DNA of 64,000 nucleotides from Colocasia esculenta. Taxonomy: Eukaryota; Streptophyta; Magnoliopsida; Alismatales; Araceae. Of the stretch, positions 10,564-21,889 are shown in pieces. The notes beneath the pieces are model-generated. The model made no database searches, was not told the DNA's origin, and saw only the letters and a program-made list of their open reading frames with translations. The stretch's first letter is position 1. Every line of letters starts with the position of its first letter. The stretch spans positions 69,942,015-70,006,014 of the forward strand of contig CM024756.1 of the NCBI GenBank assembly GCA_014218235.1, given 5' to 3'. A program made the translations under genes and the position numbers.

Positions 10564-10966
10564 AAAGATTTTTGTTTAAAACTGACATAAATTTTCAGAA
10601 TTAATTAAATTTTTCCCTCCATGGATTTAAGCAAAAGAAATTCAAATTATCATTCCTGGCCTCTCTTTTATTAAAGTCGGTTTGAATAGTCAAACTCATT
10701 TGTCTTTTTCTGCCACCTTTTTGGCGCCTCACTTTCCAGAAAGCATTTATTTCATTCAAAATCGATGTGGGAACGATTCATCTCCTATCTTCCACCTTTT
10801 TCCCTCTTTCATCTGGTTGCCTGAGCCGATGCCCTAACGATTCAGACATCGACTCTCTGCAATTTTGAAGCTCTCTCTCCTTCCCGCGACAAATTCTTGA
10901 GGGCTTTCACTCCTTCTTCCTTCTCAACCCCTTCTCAACCCTCCAGAACCCTGTTCACCTGATTCC
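10564..10966. other. Pyrimidine-rich spacer between pol and third ORF
   Basis: No coding sequence is visible. From about 10725 the plus strand is rich in CT runs (TTTCCCTCTTTC, CTCTCTCTCCTTCCC, CCTTCTTCCTTCTC) and resembles a cellular 5' untranslated leader placed just before the ATG at 10967. It could hold a splice acceptor or an internal promoter for the downstream ORF. That is inference from composition and position. Confidence 0.5.
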
Positions 10967-11856
10967 ATGGCCGCATCCGTCATCTCCGAAGTCTTGGGGG
11001 CTACGGTGCTGAGTCCTTACTCCTGAGCAGCAGGAGAGGTTCACGTTTGTGAAGACCAAGGTTTGTGGGAACAAGGCAGTGGATGTAGCTGATCTCTAGA
11101 AGAACGGCATGCACAGTGTAGTAGCAGCAGTGAGCAGGATGCAGTGGATGGGAATCACCACCTTCTCCAAGGTAAGCTTTCCAGACCTCGTGAAGGCTTT
11201 TTATGTATGCTTAAGATGAGGGGCAGACGGGTCTCTGGTTTCATCTGTCAAGGGAACCCAGATTAAAATAGATCGTGAGTTATTGCATTTGTTTTTTGGA
11301 GTGAAGACATCCGGCACAGTGGGGTTCACACCATGGATGCCCAAGCTAAAGGTCTTGGCATTGTAGGACCAGGGTTTAGACTGAGAGATGGGAAAATAGA
11401 TATCAATCAATTCAATGCATTCAACCGTCTTCTACACTTTATTGTCTGTCAAATTCTAGTTCCTAGAAGTGCAACTTTTTCAACATGTACCAAGGCAGAT
11501 TCAGATATGATGTTCTGGCCATACAGAACAAGGAGATCAACATGGCCGAAGTAATGATAGAGAGGATGAAGTTTGCCCGTGATCAGATTTGGGATACAAA
11601 GAGCAAGCTTAATGTCTCTTTGCCCTATCCCATTTGCTTACCAAGATCTTCAAACACTTCGGTGTTGATCTATCTGGGGCAGTAGTTGAGAAGATGGGCC
11701 AAGCAATTAGGTCCAGAAATCTGATAAAGAGTGGTTTCTCAGTTGTTGATGGAGTTTGGTCTAAGACCTCTGTGGCAGAAGGAGAGGCCATCATAGGGTA
11801 TATTCCTGATGTTCAGGAAGAATTGCCAGAAACATCAGCAGAACCACAGCAGTAGA
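10967..11856 (+). pseudogene. Third ORF of S1, N-terminal part (env-like / 'putative plant transposon protein' domain)
   Basis: ATG at 10967 (MAASVISEVLG) lies in a good context, CCATGG. Conceptual translation across frameshifts shows the domain known from third ORFs of SIRE-like and some Ogre-like plant elements: DGSLVSSVKGTQIKID near 11230-11270, a block with FFGVKTSG, then ADSDMMF, KEINMAEVMIERMKFARDQIW (11525-11595) and LTKIFKHFGVDLSGAVVEK (11634-11690). The last piece is open from 11634 to 11855. The role of this protein is not established; in SIRE1-like elements the equivalent ORF has been called envelope-like. I see no convincing signal peptide or membrane segment here. Confidence 0.75.
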
Positions 11857-12751
11857 ATCAGCATCAGTTGAGCCAACAGTACCAGCAGTTCCAGACCCAC
11901 AGCAGGATCATCAGAGTTGTCAGCACAAGCAGCAGAGCAAACAGAAGTAGCAGGGTCCCTGTAGTGGCAGTTGAATCTCAACCTCCAGAAGAACCAGTAG
12001 AGCAGTGGTAGGTGCAGCAGATCCTTGCCCACCTCCATTGTTGCCTCTATCCTTAGAGAGGTGTTGGATCCTATTCACTCCACTTCAGTCTCCAGAGGTT
12101 GGTGGAGTTTCAGTGAAGAAGTTGTGGCATCAGGCCACATTGAAGAATCAATTGCACAGCAGCTGTTCAGGAGAAGCAAACAATTGCTCCTGAAGACATT
12201 GTAATGGAAGATGCTCCCATTCAGGGGGAGCAAGAGAGGATGGAAGTAGATGCCCTGTTGAGGGGGAGCAGTTGAAGGAAGCTCAAGAAGAGACAGCTGT
12301 GGCTTCAGGCCACACTGACATTCATTGTGGCAGACAAGTCAGTTCCAGCAGTAGATGATATTCCAATGATAAGAATGGTGGAACTCAGGAGGAGGGACAT
12401 GAAAATCCTCTAGATTATGATGCTAGAGATGGGGAGACAGCAAGCTCCTCAAACTCTGAGGCAGATGATCAGCAGCCTCTAGCACCAGAGGCAAGGATGA
12501 AGGGGAAGGAGTGGCATTTGAAGTCCCTCTTCTTGCAGATGCTCCATGTCAAAGGACCCAGAGGCAGAGGATTGTGATTCAGCTAAAGCCATCATAGAAA
12601 GACTAGATGTTCAAGGAGAAATCTTGTGCTCTTTGCAGTCTGATGTCAATTCAATTTTCATGATCTAGGCCTCCACCTCAAAAGAAATGTTACAAGTAAG
12701 GAATGCAATGAAATGGTTCAATAAGGAAATGGGATCCATGAAGGCCTTACT
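11857..12751 (+). pseudogene. Third ORF of S1, Gln/Glu-rich middle part
   Basis: This stretch continues the third ORF in broken form. It is CAG/GAA-rich with frequent TAG codons that look like former CAG (glutamine) codons. It encodes repetitive Q-, E-, P- and A-rich sequence in shifting frames, without a recognisable domain. From about 12590 a short segment (IIERLDVQGEILCSLQSDV-like, in shifted frames) resembles a coiled coil. Assignment rests on its position between two recognisable parts of the ORF. Confidence 0.5.
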
Positions 12752-14405
12752 TTGAGAAGTTCTGCAAGCCATAAAAGCTCAAGCACCTCCTCCTCCTCTG
12801 AGCCTCCTACATCAGCAGTAGAAATGGAAGGGCCATCTGTGGTGTCAGAAGAAGTTCCTTTGGAGTCAGGGCCATCCACGCCCTCAGTTCAGAAGCAAGG
12901 GCCATCAGGGCCTCCAGCTGAAGGGTCAGAACCATCTAAGCAGGCAGGGAGCAACCAGATTTCAGCAGAAGAACCTGTTGTAGATCCAGTGCCCCAACTT
13001 CTTCTCCCTCTCAAACCCCTGCTCCTCCATCTCCTCCTTCCTCCACTGCTCCACCTGCACCTCCAACCTTTAAGCATCCACACCCTAGAATCATCTCCTC
13101 ACCAGCACCTTTTTCTTCTCAATCCACCACCTCCCTTTCCTCCACCTCCTCCTATCTTTGAGTTCCTCCAGCCTCATCATCAGCTGGAGCCTCCTCCTCT
13201 GGTCCCTCATCATCCTGGACCATCTATCACACCTCTTCTCTCCACCATCCCTTTTTCATCCTCATCCTCCTCCCTCCTTCATCACCATCATTCCAGAAGG
13301 AGCTCAAATTGATGGTCCCTATCTGAGCCCCATCAAAGATGAATTTGAGAACACTATTCTTGGATCTGTTCTCAAAGTTGGCCAGCATATTCATGTCTCT
13401 GATCCCTCCTGTCCTCCCTCTAAGAAAAGAAAAACCTCTTCATCTTCTAATCCGTTGTATCCTCCCTTGTGTTTTTTCTCACGGAGGTCACTAAAACACA
13501 GGCCTCTCTATAGGGAATACCTCACCAAGGTTGTCTTTGCCACCCTCTTCAATCTACCTTTCCTAACCTTTCTGACCATCTTTAACCATCCTACCTTACA
13601 CCTCTCTTACCAAGGTTGTCAAGGCCAAGATCTTCTCTTCTGCTCAATCCCTATCTGAAGAAGAATGGGCACGCTCAAATAAGGTCCTCTACAACAAGTT
13701 TCTCTCTCCAGATCTGAAGTGTTTTCCTCCGAGGGATCACTCTCTCACCTTGTCAAATGGTTTCTGCTCCACCATAACACTCCTGGGCTCCCTTCATCCA
13801 GAAAGAGATCAAGATGATCAGGCAATTCAAGATGTTTAATGATTATAGGTATCTTCATCATTTACCTGAAGTCCAACTCAATCAGTTCAGGCAAGCCATC
13901 CGAAATCTTGGACCTAAGCTTGGCACTGCAGCAATTCAAGTAGACTTGCTACTCTTCAGCTTCCAGAGGCTACATAACTTCCTCCCCTTCACTCTTTGCT
14001 CATGGATACACCAGTGGCTCAGTTATTTTTGATCATTTTGCACGAGTGATGGGCAGAATCAAAGTTTAGAAGGGCAGTGTGTAGCTTTCCCCAGATTTAT
14101 CTTTAGGGAGGACCACCTAGGCCACATTCGTGCTGAGATTCTAGCCCTTGCCTTGTCAGAATGTGAAAGACTGACACCTGCAGTGTGGCCCATTCTATCC
14201 CTTATCTGCTCAGAAATTGTCAGATACAAATGTAACCTTAGCCAAGGAATGCCACCCTCCAATCTCCGCTGCAACCTTTCTGGATATGAATTCCCTCCAC
14301 CTTGTAAAGGATCCTCTTCAATTTGGGTGGAAAGGTACAAAGTCTATGTCGCCATGCGCCAGAAATTGAAGCATAGGCAGATCTTCTATCCTGTTTTCCT
14401 TTAAT
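12752..14405 (+). pseudogene. Third ORF of S1, proline/serine-rich region and C-terminal domain
   Basis: The first part (12752-13310) is open and Ser/Pro/Glu-rich, low in complexity. The next open stretch (13158-13658, another frame) includes EGAQIDGPYLSPIKDEFEN and a basic cluster SKKRKTSS. Later pieces in changing frames (13814-14032, 14153-14404) carry QFRQAIRNLGPKLGTAAIQ and LALALSECERLTPAVWPILS and end at 14402-14404. Such an arrangement, a proline-rich hinge followed by a conserved C-terminal domain, is common in SIRE-type third ORFs. Function is unknown. Frame changes at about 13310, 13660, 13860 and 14050 show decay. Confidence 0.65.
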
Positions 14406-14848
14406 CAGTTTCTTGCCTGTGCTAGCTTTGGAAAAGTCACCTATTACAAGGCATCCTTGGACAGAGATCCGTACAATGATTTTTTGAAGCTCAGTTGGTC
14501 CTCACCTAAAAAGAATGGTTCCCTCTATGGGATAAAATTATTCTGTTGGCCCTGGACCCTTCAAGACTTACTTTGAGAGGCAGGAGAGCAGGCCTGGGAG
14601 ATTATTTCATTTTGCCTCTCTTTTATCTCCTGCTTATTACTTACCTGTACCTCCCCAGTCTTAATGAAATATCTTTGTTTGTGTGCTCCTATATCTTTTC
14701 TCTTCATTCTTTGTCTCAGATTATCTTTTGGCTTACTGACAAAAAGGGGGAGAAAATACTTAGTATGTCTGAAATACATTCTGCAAATGTTGAGATATTT
14801 TTTATCCATGCTTATTGTTAAATTTTGTCATCACCAAAAAGGAGAGAT
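14406..14848 (+). other. 3' untranslated region of S1 with two polypurine tracts
   Basis: No supported gene is present; the short ORFs at 14546-14912 overlap one another on both strands. Two similar purine runs occur: ACAAAAAGGGGGAGAAAA at 14739-14756, and CCAAAAAGGAGAGAT at 14834-14848, directly before the LTR start. The second is the functional PPT position. The first is an upstream duplicate. Confidence 0.7.
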
Positions 14849-14879
14849 TGATGATCAGTCTGTCCCCATGTATTACCTA

Positions 14880-14903
14880 GTTATTATTATTATTATTATT
14901 ATT
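14880..14903 (+). repeat. (ATT)n microsatellite
   Basis: About seven to eight ATT units lie close to the left edge of the 3' LTR. The equivalent part of the 5' LTR is missing. Confidence 0.9.
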
Positions 14904-15261
14904 TTTTGGTGATCAAAAAAATTCCTTCAATAATTTCTAAGATATATTTCATAAGTCTTAATGTACAAAAATTATACCAAGGTCACACAAACCAATGATT
15001 GGTAAGCATTACCTCTCTGAAGCTTTTATCTTGTCCAGATCATATTTCTCTAAGTCACATCGACTTCTGTTGAAAGTCACAACGACTTCCTTTAGCTATA
15101 ACGATTTGAATTCATAACGATTTCTTAAGTGTCTGAACGACTTCTTTAATTGTGACATCATTTGATTACAAACAATCGTCCTCACAACGATTCTATAAGT
15201 CATCACAATGATTTCTTCAGAACTCATAACGACTTGCCCGTCACAACGATTTCTTAAGTTA

Positions 15262-15530
15262 TCATAACGATTTTCTTCGGTGACACAACGACTTGCTTTC
15301 TATAACGATTTGTTAAGTGTTTCACAACGATTTCATCGGTGAACACAATGACTTGCTTTCTATAACGATTTGTTAGTGTTTCACAACGATTTCATCGGTG
15401 AACACAACAACTTACTTTCTATAACGATTTGTTAAGTGTTTCACAACGATTTCTAAGGTGAACACAACGACTTGCTTTCTATAACGATTTGTTAAGTGTT
15501 TCACAATGATTTCTTAGGTAAACACACAGA
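15262..15530 (+). repeat. 60-bp AACGA minisatellite in the 3' LTR, 4-5 units
   Basis: It has the same unit as at 4112-4577 but fewer copies, with substitutions such as TTCATCGG for TTCTTCGG in two adjacent units. This suggests local duplication after the LTRs diverged. The last unit is cut by the deletion junction near 15525. Confidence 0.88.
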
Positions 15531-15756
15531 GATACAAGCATTCAAATTCTTCTACAAGTCGTCTAGAGCCAAGAATCTCATTCCTCATCATCTTTAGCTC
15601 TTCGCTCTCTAAGTTGTAATAGAATTTCCAAGAGAGCCCGTGTAGTTCTGAGAGTGTGCCTTGTTTAGATCTCTTGCTCTCAGTGCTTGTTGCTTCAGAT
15701 CTTGGCTGTAAAAGCTTCATCTAGGGGCTTGAATTCTTTCTATTCTCTTTGTTGTG

Positions 15757-15892
15757 TTTCCCTTCGTGTGTGAAGGAAGACCTGGTGGGATCTAGGGTGC
15801 TGTTTCCCTTCGGATGTGAAGGAGGACCTGGTGGGTATCCAGGTTGTTGTTGTTCCCTTTTGGGGTGAAGGAAGACTAGCTGAGCTGGGTGT
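15757..15892 (+). repeat. Three tandem double-hairpin units in the 3' LTR
   Basis: These are equivalent to 5300-5435. CCTTC...GAAGG stems are present in units 1 and 2. Unit 3 has CCTTT...GAAGG, a one-base weakening of the stem. Confidence 0.75.
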
Positions 15893-17708
15893 TGTAGTGT
15901 CCATATGGGGACTGTACCCTAGTTAGTGAAATCCTGAGGTGTTGCTCAGGGACTGGACGTAGGACTCCTAAGGAAAGGAGGTCCGAACCAGGATAAATTC
16001 TTGCGTTGTACACTACTTGAGTTATTAAGAGATGCATTTCCAGAGCCAAATGAATTACCTGAGACTTTCTATTAAACAAGAAAGATGAAAAAAGATCTTT
16101 GACTTGATTATGAAAAAATAGATGCATGTGAAAATAATTGTATGTTGTTTTGGCAAGGAACAAAAACAGATGGTTTACATAATTGTGCAGAATGTGGTTC
16201 AGATAGATGGGATATGAACAATGGGAAAAAAATCCCAAACAAGACATTGCACTATTTTCCTTTAATAACAAGATTACAAGGATTATATATGTCTTTAAAA
16301 ATAGCCTCTTTTATGACATGGCATGCAGATGGTCGCACAAAAAATGATGGAAAATTAAGGCATCCAGCTGACTCTATAGTTTGGCAAGATTTTGATCGTG
16401 AACATGCATCACTTTCATCAGAGATTCGCAATGTCAGACTTGGTTTGGCAAGTGATGGATTTAATCCGTTTAGATCACTATCAAGTACTTACAGTATATG
16501 GCCTGTTGTTCTAATACCTTATAACTTGCCACCATGGATGTGCATGAATGAATCTAACTTGATATTATCTTCTATCATACCTGGTGAGAAGTCACCAGGA
16601 ATGAAAATTGATGTATATCTTCACCTCTGATTCATGAATTGAAATTACTATGGCATGGAGGTGTAGAGACTTATGATGCTGTAAGAAAAGAATCATTTAA
16701 GATGCAAGCAATTATATTGTGGACCATTAATGACTTCCTGGATATGCACATTTATCTAGATGGAGCACTAAGGTGAGAAAGCTTGTCTAGTATGTAATGA
16801 TGAGACAGAGAGGGCAATGGTTGAAGCATTCTGGTAAACATTGCTATATTCATCAACGGCAATTTCTTAAATCAAATGATAAATTTCGCACTCAAAGTTC
16901 TGCATTTAACGGAAAAATTGAATTAAGAGACAGACCTACAAGAAAATCTGCCATTGATGTGATGGAACAATTGATTTGTTTAAGAAAACAATTGACAAAA
17001 AATAAAATCCAAAGGTCAACAATCATATAAGACAGGATGGAGGAAGGATAGTATCTTCTTTCAATTGCCATATTGGAAAACCATAGCCTTACGACATAAC
17101 TTGGATGTGATGCACATTGAAAGAATGTATGTGAGAGTTTGATATATACTTTTTAGATGTTGATGGCAGATCAAAGGACACTTATAATGCTCGTCTTGAT
17201 TTACAAGAAATGAAGATAAGACCATCACTGCATCCATGTGTCAACAGTGCAACCAATAAATTGTGTTTACCTGCTGCTTGTTTTACAATGTCAAAGGAAG
17301 AGCAAGTTGACTTTCTTCGGTGTTAAAAGAAGTAAAGGTTCCTAGAGTATATCTTCTAATATCTCACAATGTGTGCAAGTTGATGGGAGGAAAATAATTG
17401 GATTGAAAAGCCATGACTGTCATATCTTGTTGCAACAACTACTTCCAATTGCTCTTCGAAAAGTGTTGCCAGCACATGTCATTTCGACTTTGACTGGTTT
17501 GTCTTCATATTTGGAATCTTTGTTCAGAAGAACTTGATGTTGATTCATTATCTAAAATGGATTCAGACATAGCAGAAGTGCTTTGTAACATGGAGAAATT
17601 TTTTCCACCATCTTTCTTTGATGTGATGGTGCATCTAGTAGTTCACTTATCAGAAGAGGCCAAGTTAGGTGGTCCAGTTCAGTATCGATGGATGTACTTT
17701 GTTGAGAG

Positions 17709-17795
17709 GTATGAGTAATTTTCCCTTTTTTTCATAGTGTTGAATTTTTAAATTTATCACGATGAAGATATTACAATTCAACTTATTTTGCGTAG
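17709..17795 (+). other. Intron in the CACTA transposase gene
   Basis: GTATGAG...TTTTGCGTAG separates VER from FLMTLKSYVRNRRY. Joining the flanks restores the conserved reading, which in related transposases reads through as one block. The segment is AT-rich and 87 bp long. Confidence 0.75.
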
Positions 17796-18110
17796 GTTTC
17801 TTATGACATTGAAGTCATATGTTCGTAATAGAAGATATGTGGAGGCATCAATTGCTGAAGGATATTTAGCAAAAGAGTGCATGAATTTTTGCTCAAGATA
17901 CTTACATGACAAAAGTGAAGGAAGTACTAATAATGTCGCAATTCAATGAAATGGTTCTAATGATCAAATTGAAGTTCCTGGATTTGAAGTATTTGCATAT
18001 GACTGTCATCCAATAAAAGGAGGGGGTTGGAAGGATTTAGATGATCTAACATTGCAACAAGCTATCAGATATGTCTTATTTAATTGTGATGCATTGAAAC
18101 CAATTATTGA

Positions 18111-18194
18111 GTAAGTAATTTAGTTGCTTATTAGAACTATTATGTCACCAGTATTTTATTTGTTATTAAAGTCACAACATTGGCATGTATATAG
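18111..18194 (+). other. Second intron in the CACTA transposase gene
   Basis: GTAAGTAATTT...TATATAG lies between KPIIE and KHINELK. Removing its 84 bp keeps the frame. The donor GTAAGT is consensus. Confidence 0.75.
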
Positions 18195-19054
18195 GAAACA
18201 TATCAATGAGTTGAAAGCAACAATGTTGGTGCTACACAAAAGAACTTGATGACCTTCATTTCAAGGAGTTTCCTATGTGGTTTTAAATCATGTAAGTGAC
18301 ATCTATATAAGTATATGTAATTTAATTCTATCTCTATATAAGCATATCATTTAATTTTTTATTCTTTTTTGTATGTATATGAATGATGTGATGGTTTGGA
18401 TGAACAAGCATCAAAATGCTTAGATGGTTAGCAAAGGACCATCTAATAGAGTTCGATATTATACTGGTTTTGACATTAATGAGAATATTTTCATACCCAA
18501 GAGAGGGACAATAGAGGAAAATGTCAAAATAGTGGAAGTATTGTAGCAGTACAAACTCCGGATCAAGGAATGGTGTCATATTATGGAATTGTATAAGATA
18601 TGATACGTTTGGATTATATGGACAATTTGGTATTATTTTGTTCAAATGTGATTGGATAATGTTTTTCATAAAGATGGGTTGAAGGTGGATAAATATGGAT
18701 TTACTCTTGTCAATCCTAATTGTCTTTTACGTACTAAAGAGCCGTTTGTATTTGCTTCTCAAGCACAACAAGTTTTTTTATATAAGTAATCCACGTGAAA
18801 AGCCTTGGCATGTAGTTGTGATGACGAAGCCTCGAGATACATATGCAATGGGAGATAAAAAAAGTGATGACATTGTTGAAACTTTACTTCAAAGCACTAC
18901 GCACAAGGAGAATCTTATAGAAAATATTTTGGCTGAAATTGGAGAAATAGATATTTCAAGGAAAGATGTAGATGCAATAGAACTTGATTGGTATGTCTAT
19001 CTTTTTAATTTCTGTATAAAGGTTTTGATTCTCTGTTTACTCTTGTAATAGAAC

Positions 19055-21590
19055 ATGTTTGGTATGTTTGATTTTCTTAATCTCTATGTGCAGATTTTTG
19101 AAGAGATGGAAAAACATAGTGTCACACGCAAAAATGCTAAAGAGATTGCTATTCGTGAACAAGAAAGTCAAATAAATTTCATGACTGACTCTCATCCTAC
19201 ATTGCAAATTTACAACCCCATGTTGAAAATGCATCACAGAATCTCTTATCTGCGAATGATGAAAATCCACTTCCCCAACACAAGCAGACACATCATCTTC
19301 AAGGAAAAGAACTCGTGGTCCAACAATGAAAAGGAATATATATAATATGCCACCTGGACAACGACTTAAAGTTCAGTTTGATGAGTTAAATAGACCATTG
19401 GTTGTAATGCTATTGAATTTGCACATTTTTTATGTAGTATGGCTCGCAATGGTGATTTGTTGCCTATTGATGTATTTGATTGGAGATACATGCAAGAACA
19501 AAATATCAATGAATGTTTAGAATCAGTGAGGGTAAGTAACAATCTAACTTGTATTATTGTTTTTCATAATAATTTCTCTCTCGATAACTAACATTTATTA
19601 TTTATTTTGCAGACAAGTTTGAATTTGAGGATCGTCATAAGAATTATGTGGTTGAATCACTCTCTAAAAAGTGGAAAGATTACAAGGAAAGATTGAAGAA
19701 AGTTTATTTCAATCCTAATGGAGATAACCCATGCCCACAACAATTTATAGTTGAGGAACAATGGAAGAATTTAGTCCAACATTGGAAGATGATACTAGAA
19801 ATGTAAAAGAATTTTGAATTAAATGTGTTATGAAATGTTTGGAGTTGTTTTACCATAACTAATATGTTTTTGATAATGTATAAAGAAAATATCAGAGATC
19901 AATAAGAGAAATCGTGCAAAACAACAGATGATTTCTATGACTGGACCAAAGACCATTGCCATCCGACAACATGACTATGTAAATCTTAACTTAGTCCTTA
20001 TAATCATTTATATATTGTCTACTTTATGTTATAATTTCTTTATATAGATGTATAGTTATACTAATTTGATATTTTTTATGACTGAAGGAGGAAAAATGGG
20101 ACAAAAAATGTCATTGATCCAGACATTTAAAATGATGTACACAAGAAGACTGGAGAGCCATCCACTGACCTTGCAGCTGAAAATTTTATATATATGTTAA
20201 TATTCTTGCAAGTTGATTTCAGAGTTTTAAACTTACATATTTTACTAATGTTTGTGTTATATTTTTGTGTTAGGTTGAGGTAGACAAAATAGCAGCAAGT
20301 CATTCAACAAATGATTATGAGAATATTGTCATTGCAAATGAGAATGAAATCATAAATCAAGTGTTAGGAAAAGAGCATGCAGGTAAACCTAGATGTTGTG
20401 GTTCATTTTTCACATCTACAGATGTTTAGGGCTCAATGAAAAAATGGGTAAGCTAGCACATCACTGTCCAAATACACATGAGATGAGAGAAGAATTTGTT
20501 TCTATGAAAGTAAATGGTTGAGATGGAAACAAAGTATGCAACTTTACAGGAACAGTTACATATTGTGAGCAATGGAAGAAATGAACATGTATGTATTTTT
20601 GTATATATATTTTACAATTTTTTCATCGATTTATTATGTTTGCATTTTGATGTTATATTAAATTACAAAAAAATTATCTTTGGAGCTTTAGGTTGTTGCT
20701 GGAAACAATGGTGTCTTAAATGGAAGATCCAATAGAGAAAATTATGTCAATCATTCTGCAACAACTGAGTCTTCAGCTGGCAGTTATGTGGTTCCTTTAC
20801 CGGTAAGTATTTTTTAAAATTATGAAAATGACTTACCTGATATTGTATATTGATTATCTAGAGTTGGTTTCAACTTGAGTAAATGATGATCTTCTTATAT
20901 TTGCAGCCTAGTCAACCAAATGACATCAATAATGTTGTACAAGAAGAATCGGTGTGTTGTATATACTTTTTAGAATCTACGCTCAAATAAATGTGTGTTT
21001 GATTATTTAATTCTTTATATCTTTTGGAAAAGAACACATGCTATCTACTTGATTTACTTTTGATCGTATGGCGGAAGGAAAAATAATTAGCAAGGATCCA
21101 AGAAAAGAAGTGGATGGACAACCTTTGGGTGATGAATATTATGAAGTTTATGTGACTAAAGTCTTACATCCTAATATGAGGTTGCCATCAAACTTGCGCA
21201 AAACATTGAGACAATGTGAAGGAAAATCTATTTCATGGATAAAAAATCTTGTAAGTTCTAAATTTCTTGTTTACAAAATTTACCTCTAATTATATCTTCA
21301 ATATTCATTTTATCATTTTGTCATAATGAAATTTTATTGCAGCAACTCGAAGGGAATGCTAAATAAAGATAGATATGTTGGTATAATTACATGAACTCTT
21401 ATGCTAGTATAAATATTTTGTATTTTTTATGAAATAATTCTATTTCCTAGTAAGTTTTGTACTTCCTTAATTTATTAATAAAATTTGGTTAATCTTTTTT
21501 TAGGTACTTTCAAGAGAAGATGATGATGGATGCTTACAAAGTTATGAAGATCATGTGGTTCTCACATTTGGATAGTTGTGGATAGTCTTT
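19055..21590 (+). pseudogene. Second CACTA gene, Ptta/En/Spm-type (TnpA-like) plant transposase protein
   Basis: Recognisable in order: a leader with Glu/Lys-rich sequence (19085-19290); PPGQRLKVQFDELNRPL (19345-19400); then DVFDWRYMQEQNINECLESVR. An intron with GTAAGT...TTTGCAG ends lies at 19532-19612. After it come FEDRHKNYVVESLSKKWKDY and EEQWKNLVQHWK (to about 19800), and KISEINKRNRAKQQM with TGPKTIAIRQHD (19888-19977). A Gly/Arg-poor linker (20280-20390) and an alpha-helical segment (about 20515-20590) follow. The C-terminal block is GKIISKDPRKEVDGQPLGDEYYEVYVT (21075-21155). Several further intron-like AT-rich gaps occur. Proteins of this family bind subterminal repeats in En/Spm. It is broken by stops. 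Confidence 0.78.
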
Positions 21591-21889
21591 TTTTTTTTAC
21601 ATTTCTAAATAGAGTTGTGTACTCAAATGCACTTTGAGTGTATATTATCATAACAACATGGATGTTAATATTTCACTTATGACTTTGTATCTTTTTGTCA
21701 TTTAATATCATATATTTGTAATCTTCTATTGTCAAAAAATGTTTTCATTGTATATTTAACAAAAAAATTTGTTTGTCATTAAAAATTATTTTTGAGAAAA
21801 GTCTTTAAGTGGATTTGCCATTAATTTTTTACAGGTTATATAGTGAACAAGAATCCTTTTAAAAGATAATAGTTTGTATATGATGTTAG

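Larger units (their letters stand above)
3773..16010 (+). mobile_element. SIRE/Maximus-type Ty1/copia retrotransposon (element S1)
   Basis: This is a 12.2-kb copia element in the order 5' LTR, primer-binding site, gag, protease, integrase, reverse transcriptase, RNase H, third ORF, PPT and 3' LTR. The integrase-before-RT order and motifs such as WHRRLGH, RLKQAPRAWY and ADIFTK place it in Ty1/copia. The long LTRs and the extra 3.4-kb coding region after pol place it in the SIRE/Maximus lineage. The 5' LTR lacks about 65 bp at its outer edge, and the 3' LTR is cut at 16010 where CACTA coding sequence begins. Every ORF is broken. Confidence 0.9.
14849..16010 (+). repeat. 3' LTR of S1, truncated on the right
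   Basis: It starts TGATGATCAGTCTGTCCCC directly after the PPT. It matches the 5' LTR up to TTGCGTTGT, which corresponds to about 5557, and then breaks into CACTA transposase coding sequence. An internal deletion joins the AACGA array (about 15525) to ACAGAGATACAAGC, removing the segment equivalent to about 4520-5065 of the 5' LTR. Confidence 0.88.
16011..19048 (+). pseudogene. TNP2: TNP2-like CACTA transposase, N-terminally truncated
   Basis: Translation from 16011 enters in mid-protein (LLRDAFPEPNELPETFY, DYEKIDACENNC), continues through CAECGSDRW, KKIPNKTLHYFPLI and TWHADGRTKNDGKLRHPADS (16142-16380), then VLIPYNLPPWMCM. After a stop at 16628 it continues as HELKLLWHGGVETYD, HNLDVMHIERM (17095-17130) and ARLDLQEM. 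The DUF4218-like region has KLMGGK, LKSHDCHILLQQLLP and YRWMYFVERF; an intron with GT...AG ends at 17709-17795 joins the last codons. A second intron lies at 18111-18194. The C-terminal DUF4216-like part includes VDKYGFTLVN (18685-18715) and KPWHVVVMTKPRD (18800-18840). Numerous stops make it a pseudogene. It would catalyse excision and insertion. Confidence 0.88.

Noticed and set aside
12889..13083. Minus-strand ORF rich in Trp and Arg
   Set aside because: It is the antisense shadow of the proline/serine-rich part of the S1 third ORF.
16011..16021. CACTACTTGAG at the left border as the CACTA 5' terminus
   Set aside because: The sequence translates in frame into conserved transposase residues and does not match the inverted copy of the right end (CACTAGTAGAAAAA). 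There are no subterminal repeats next to it and no 3-bp duplication with 22311-22313.
18334..18669. 111-codon minus-strand ORF
   Set aside because: It is antisense to the DUF4216-like part of the CACTA transposase, which has recognisable plus-strand residues.
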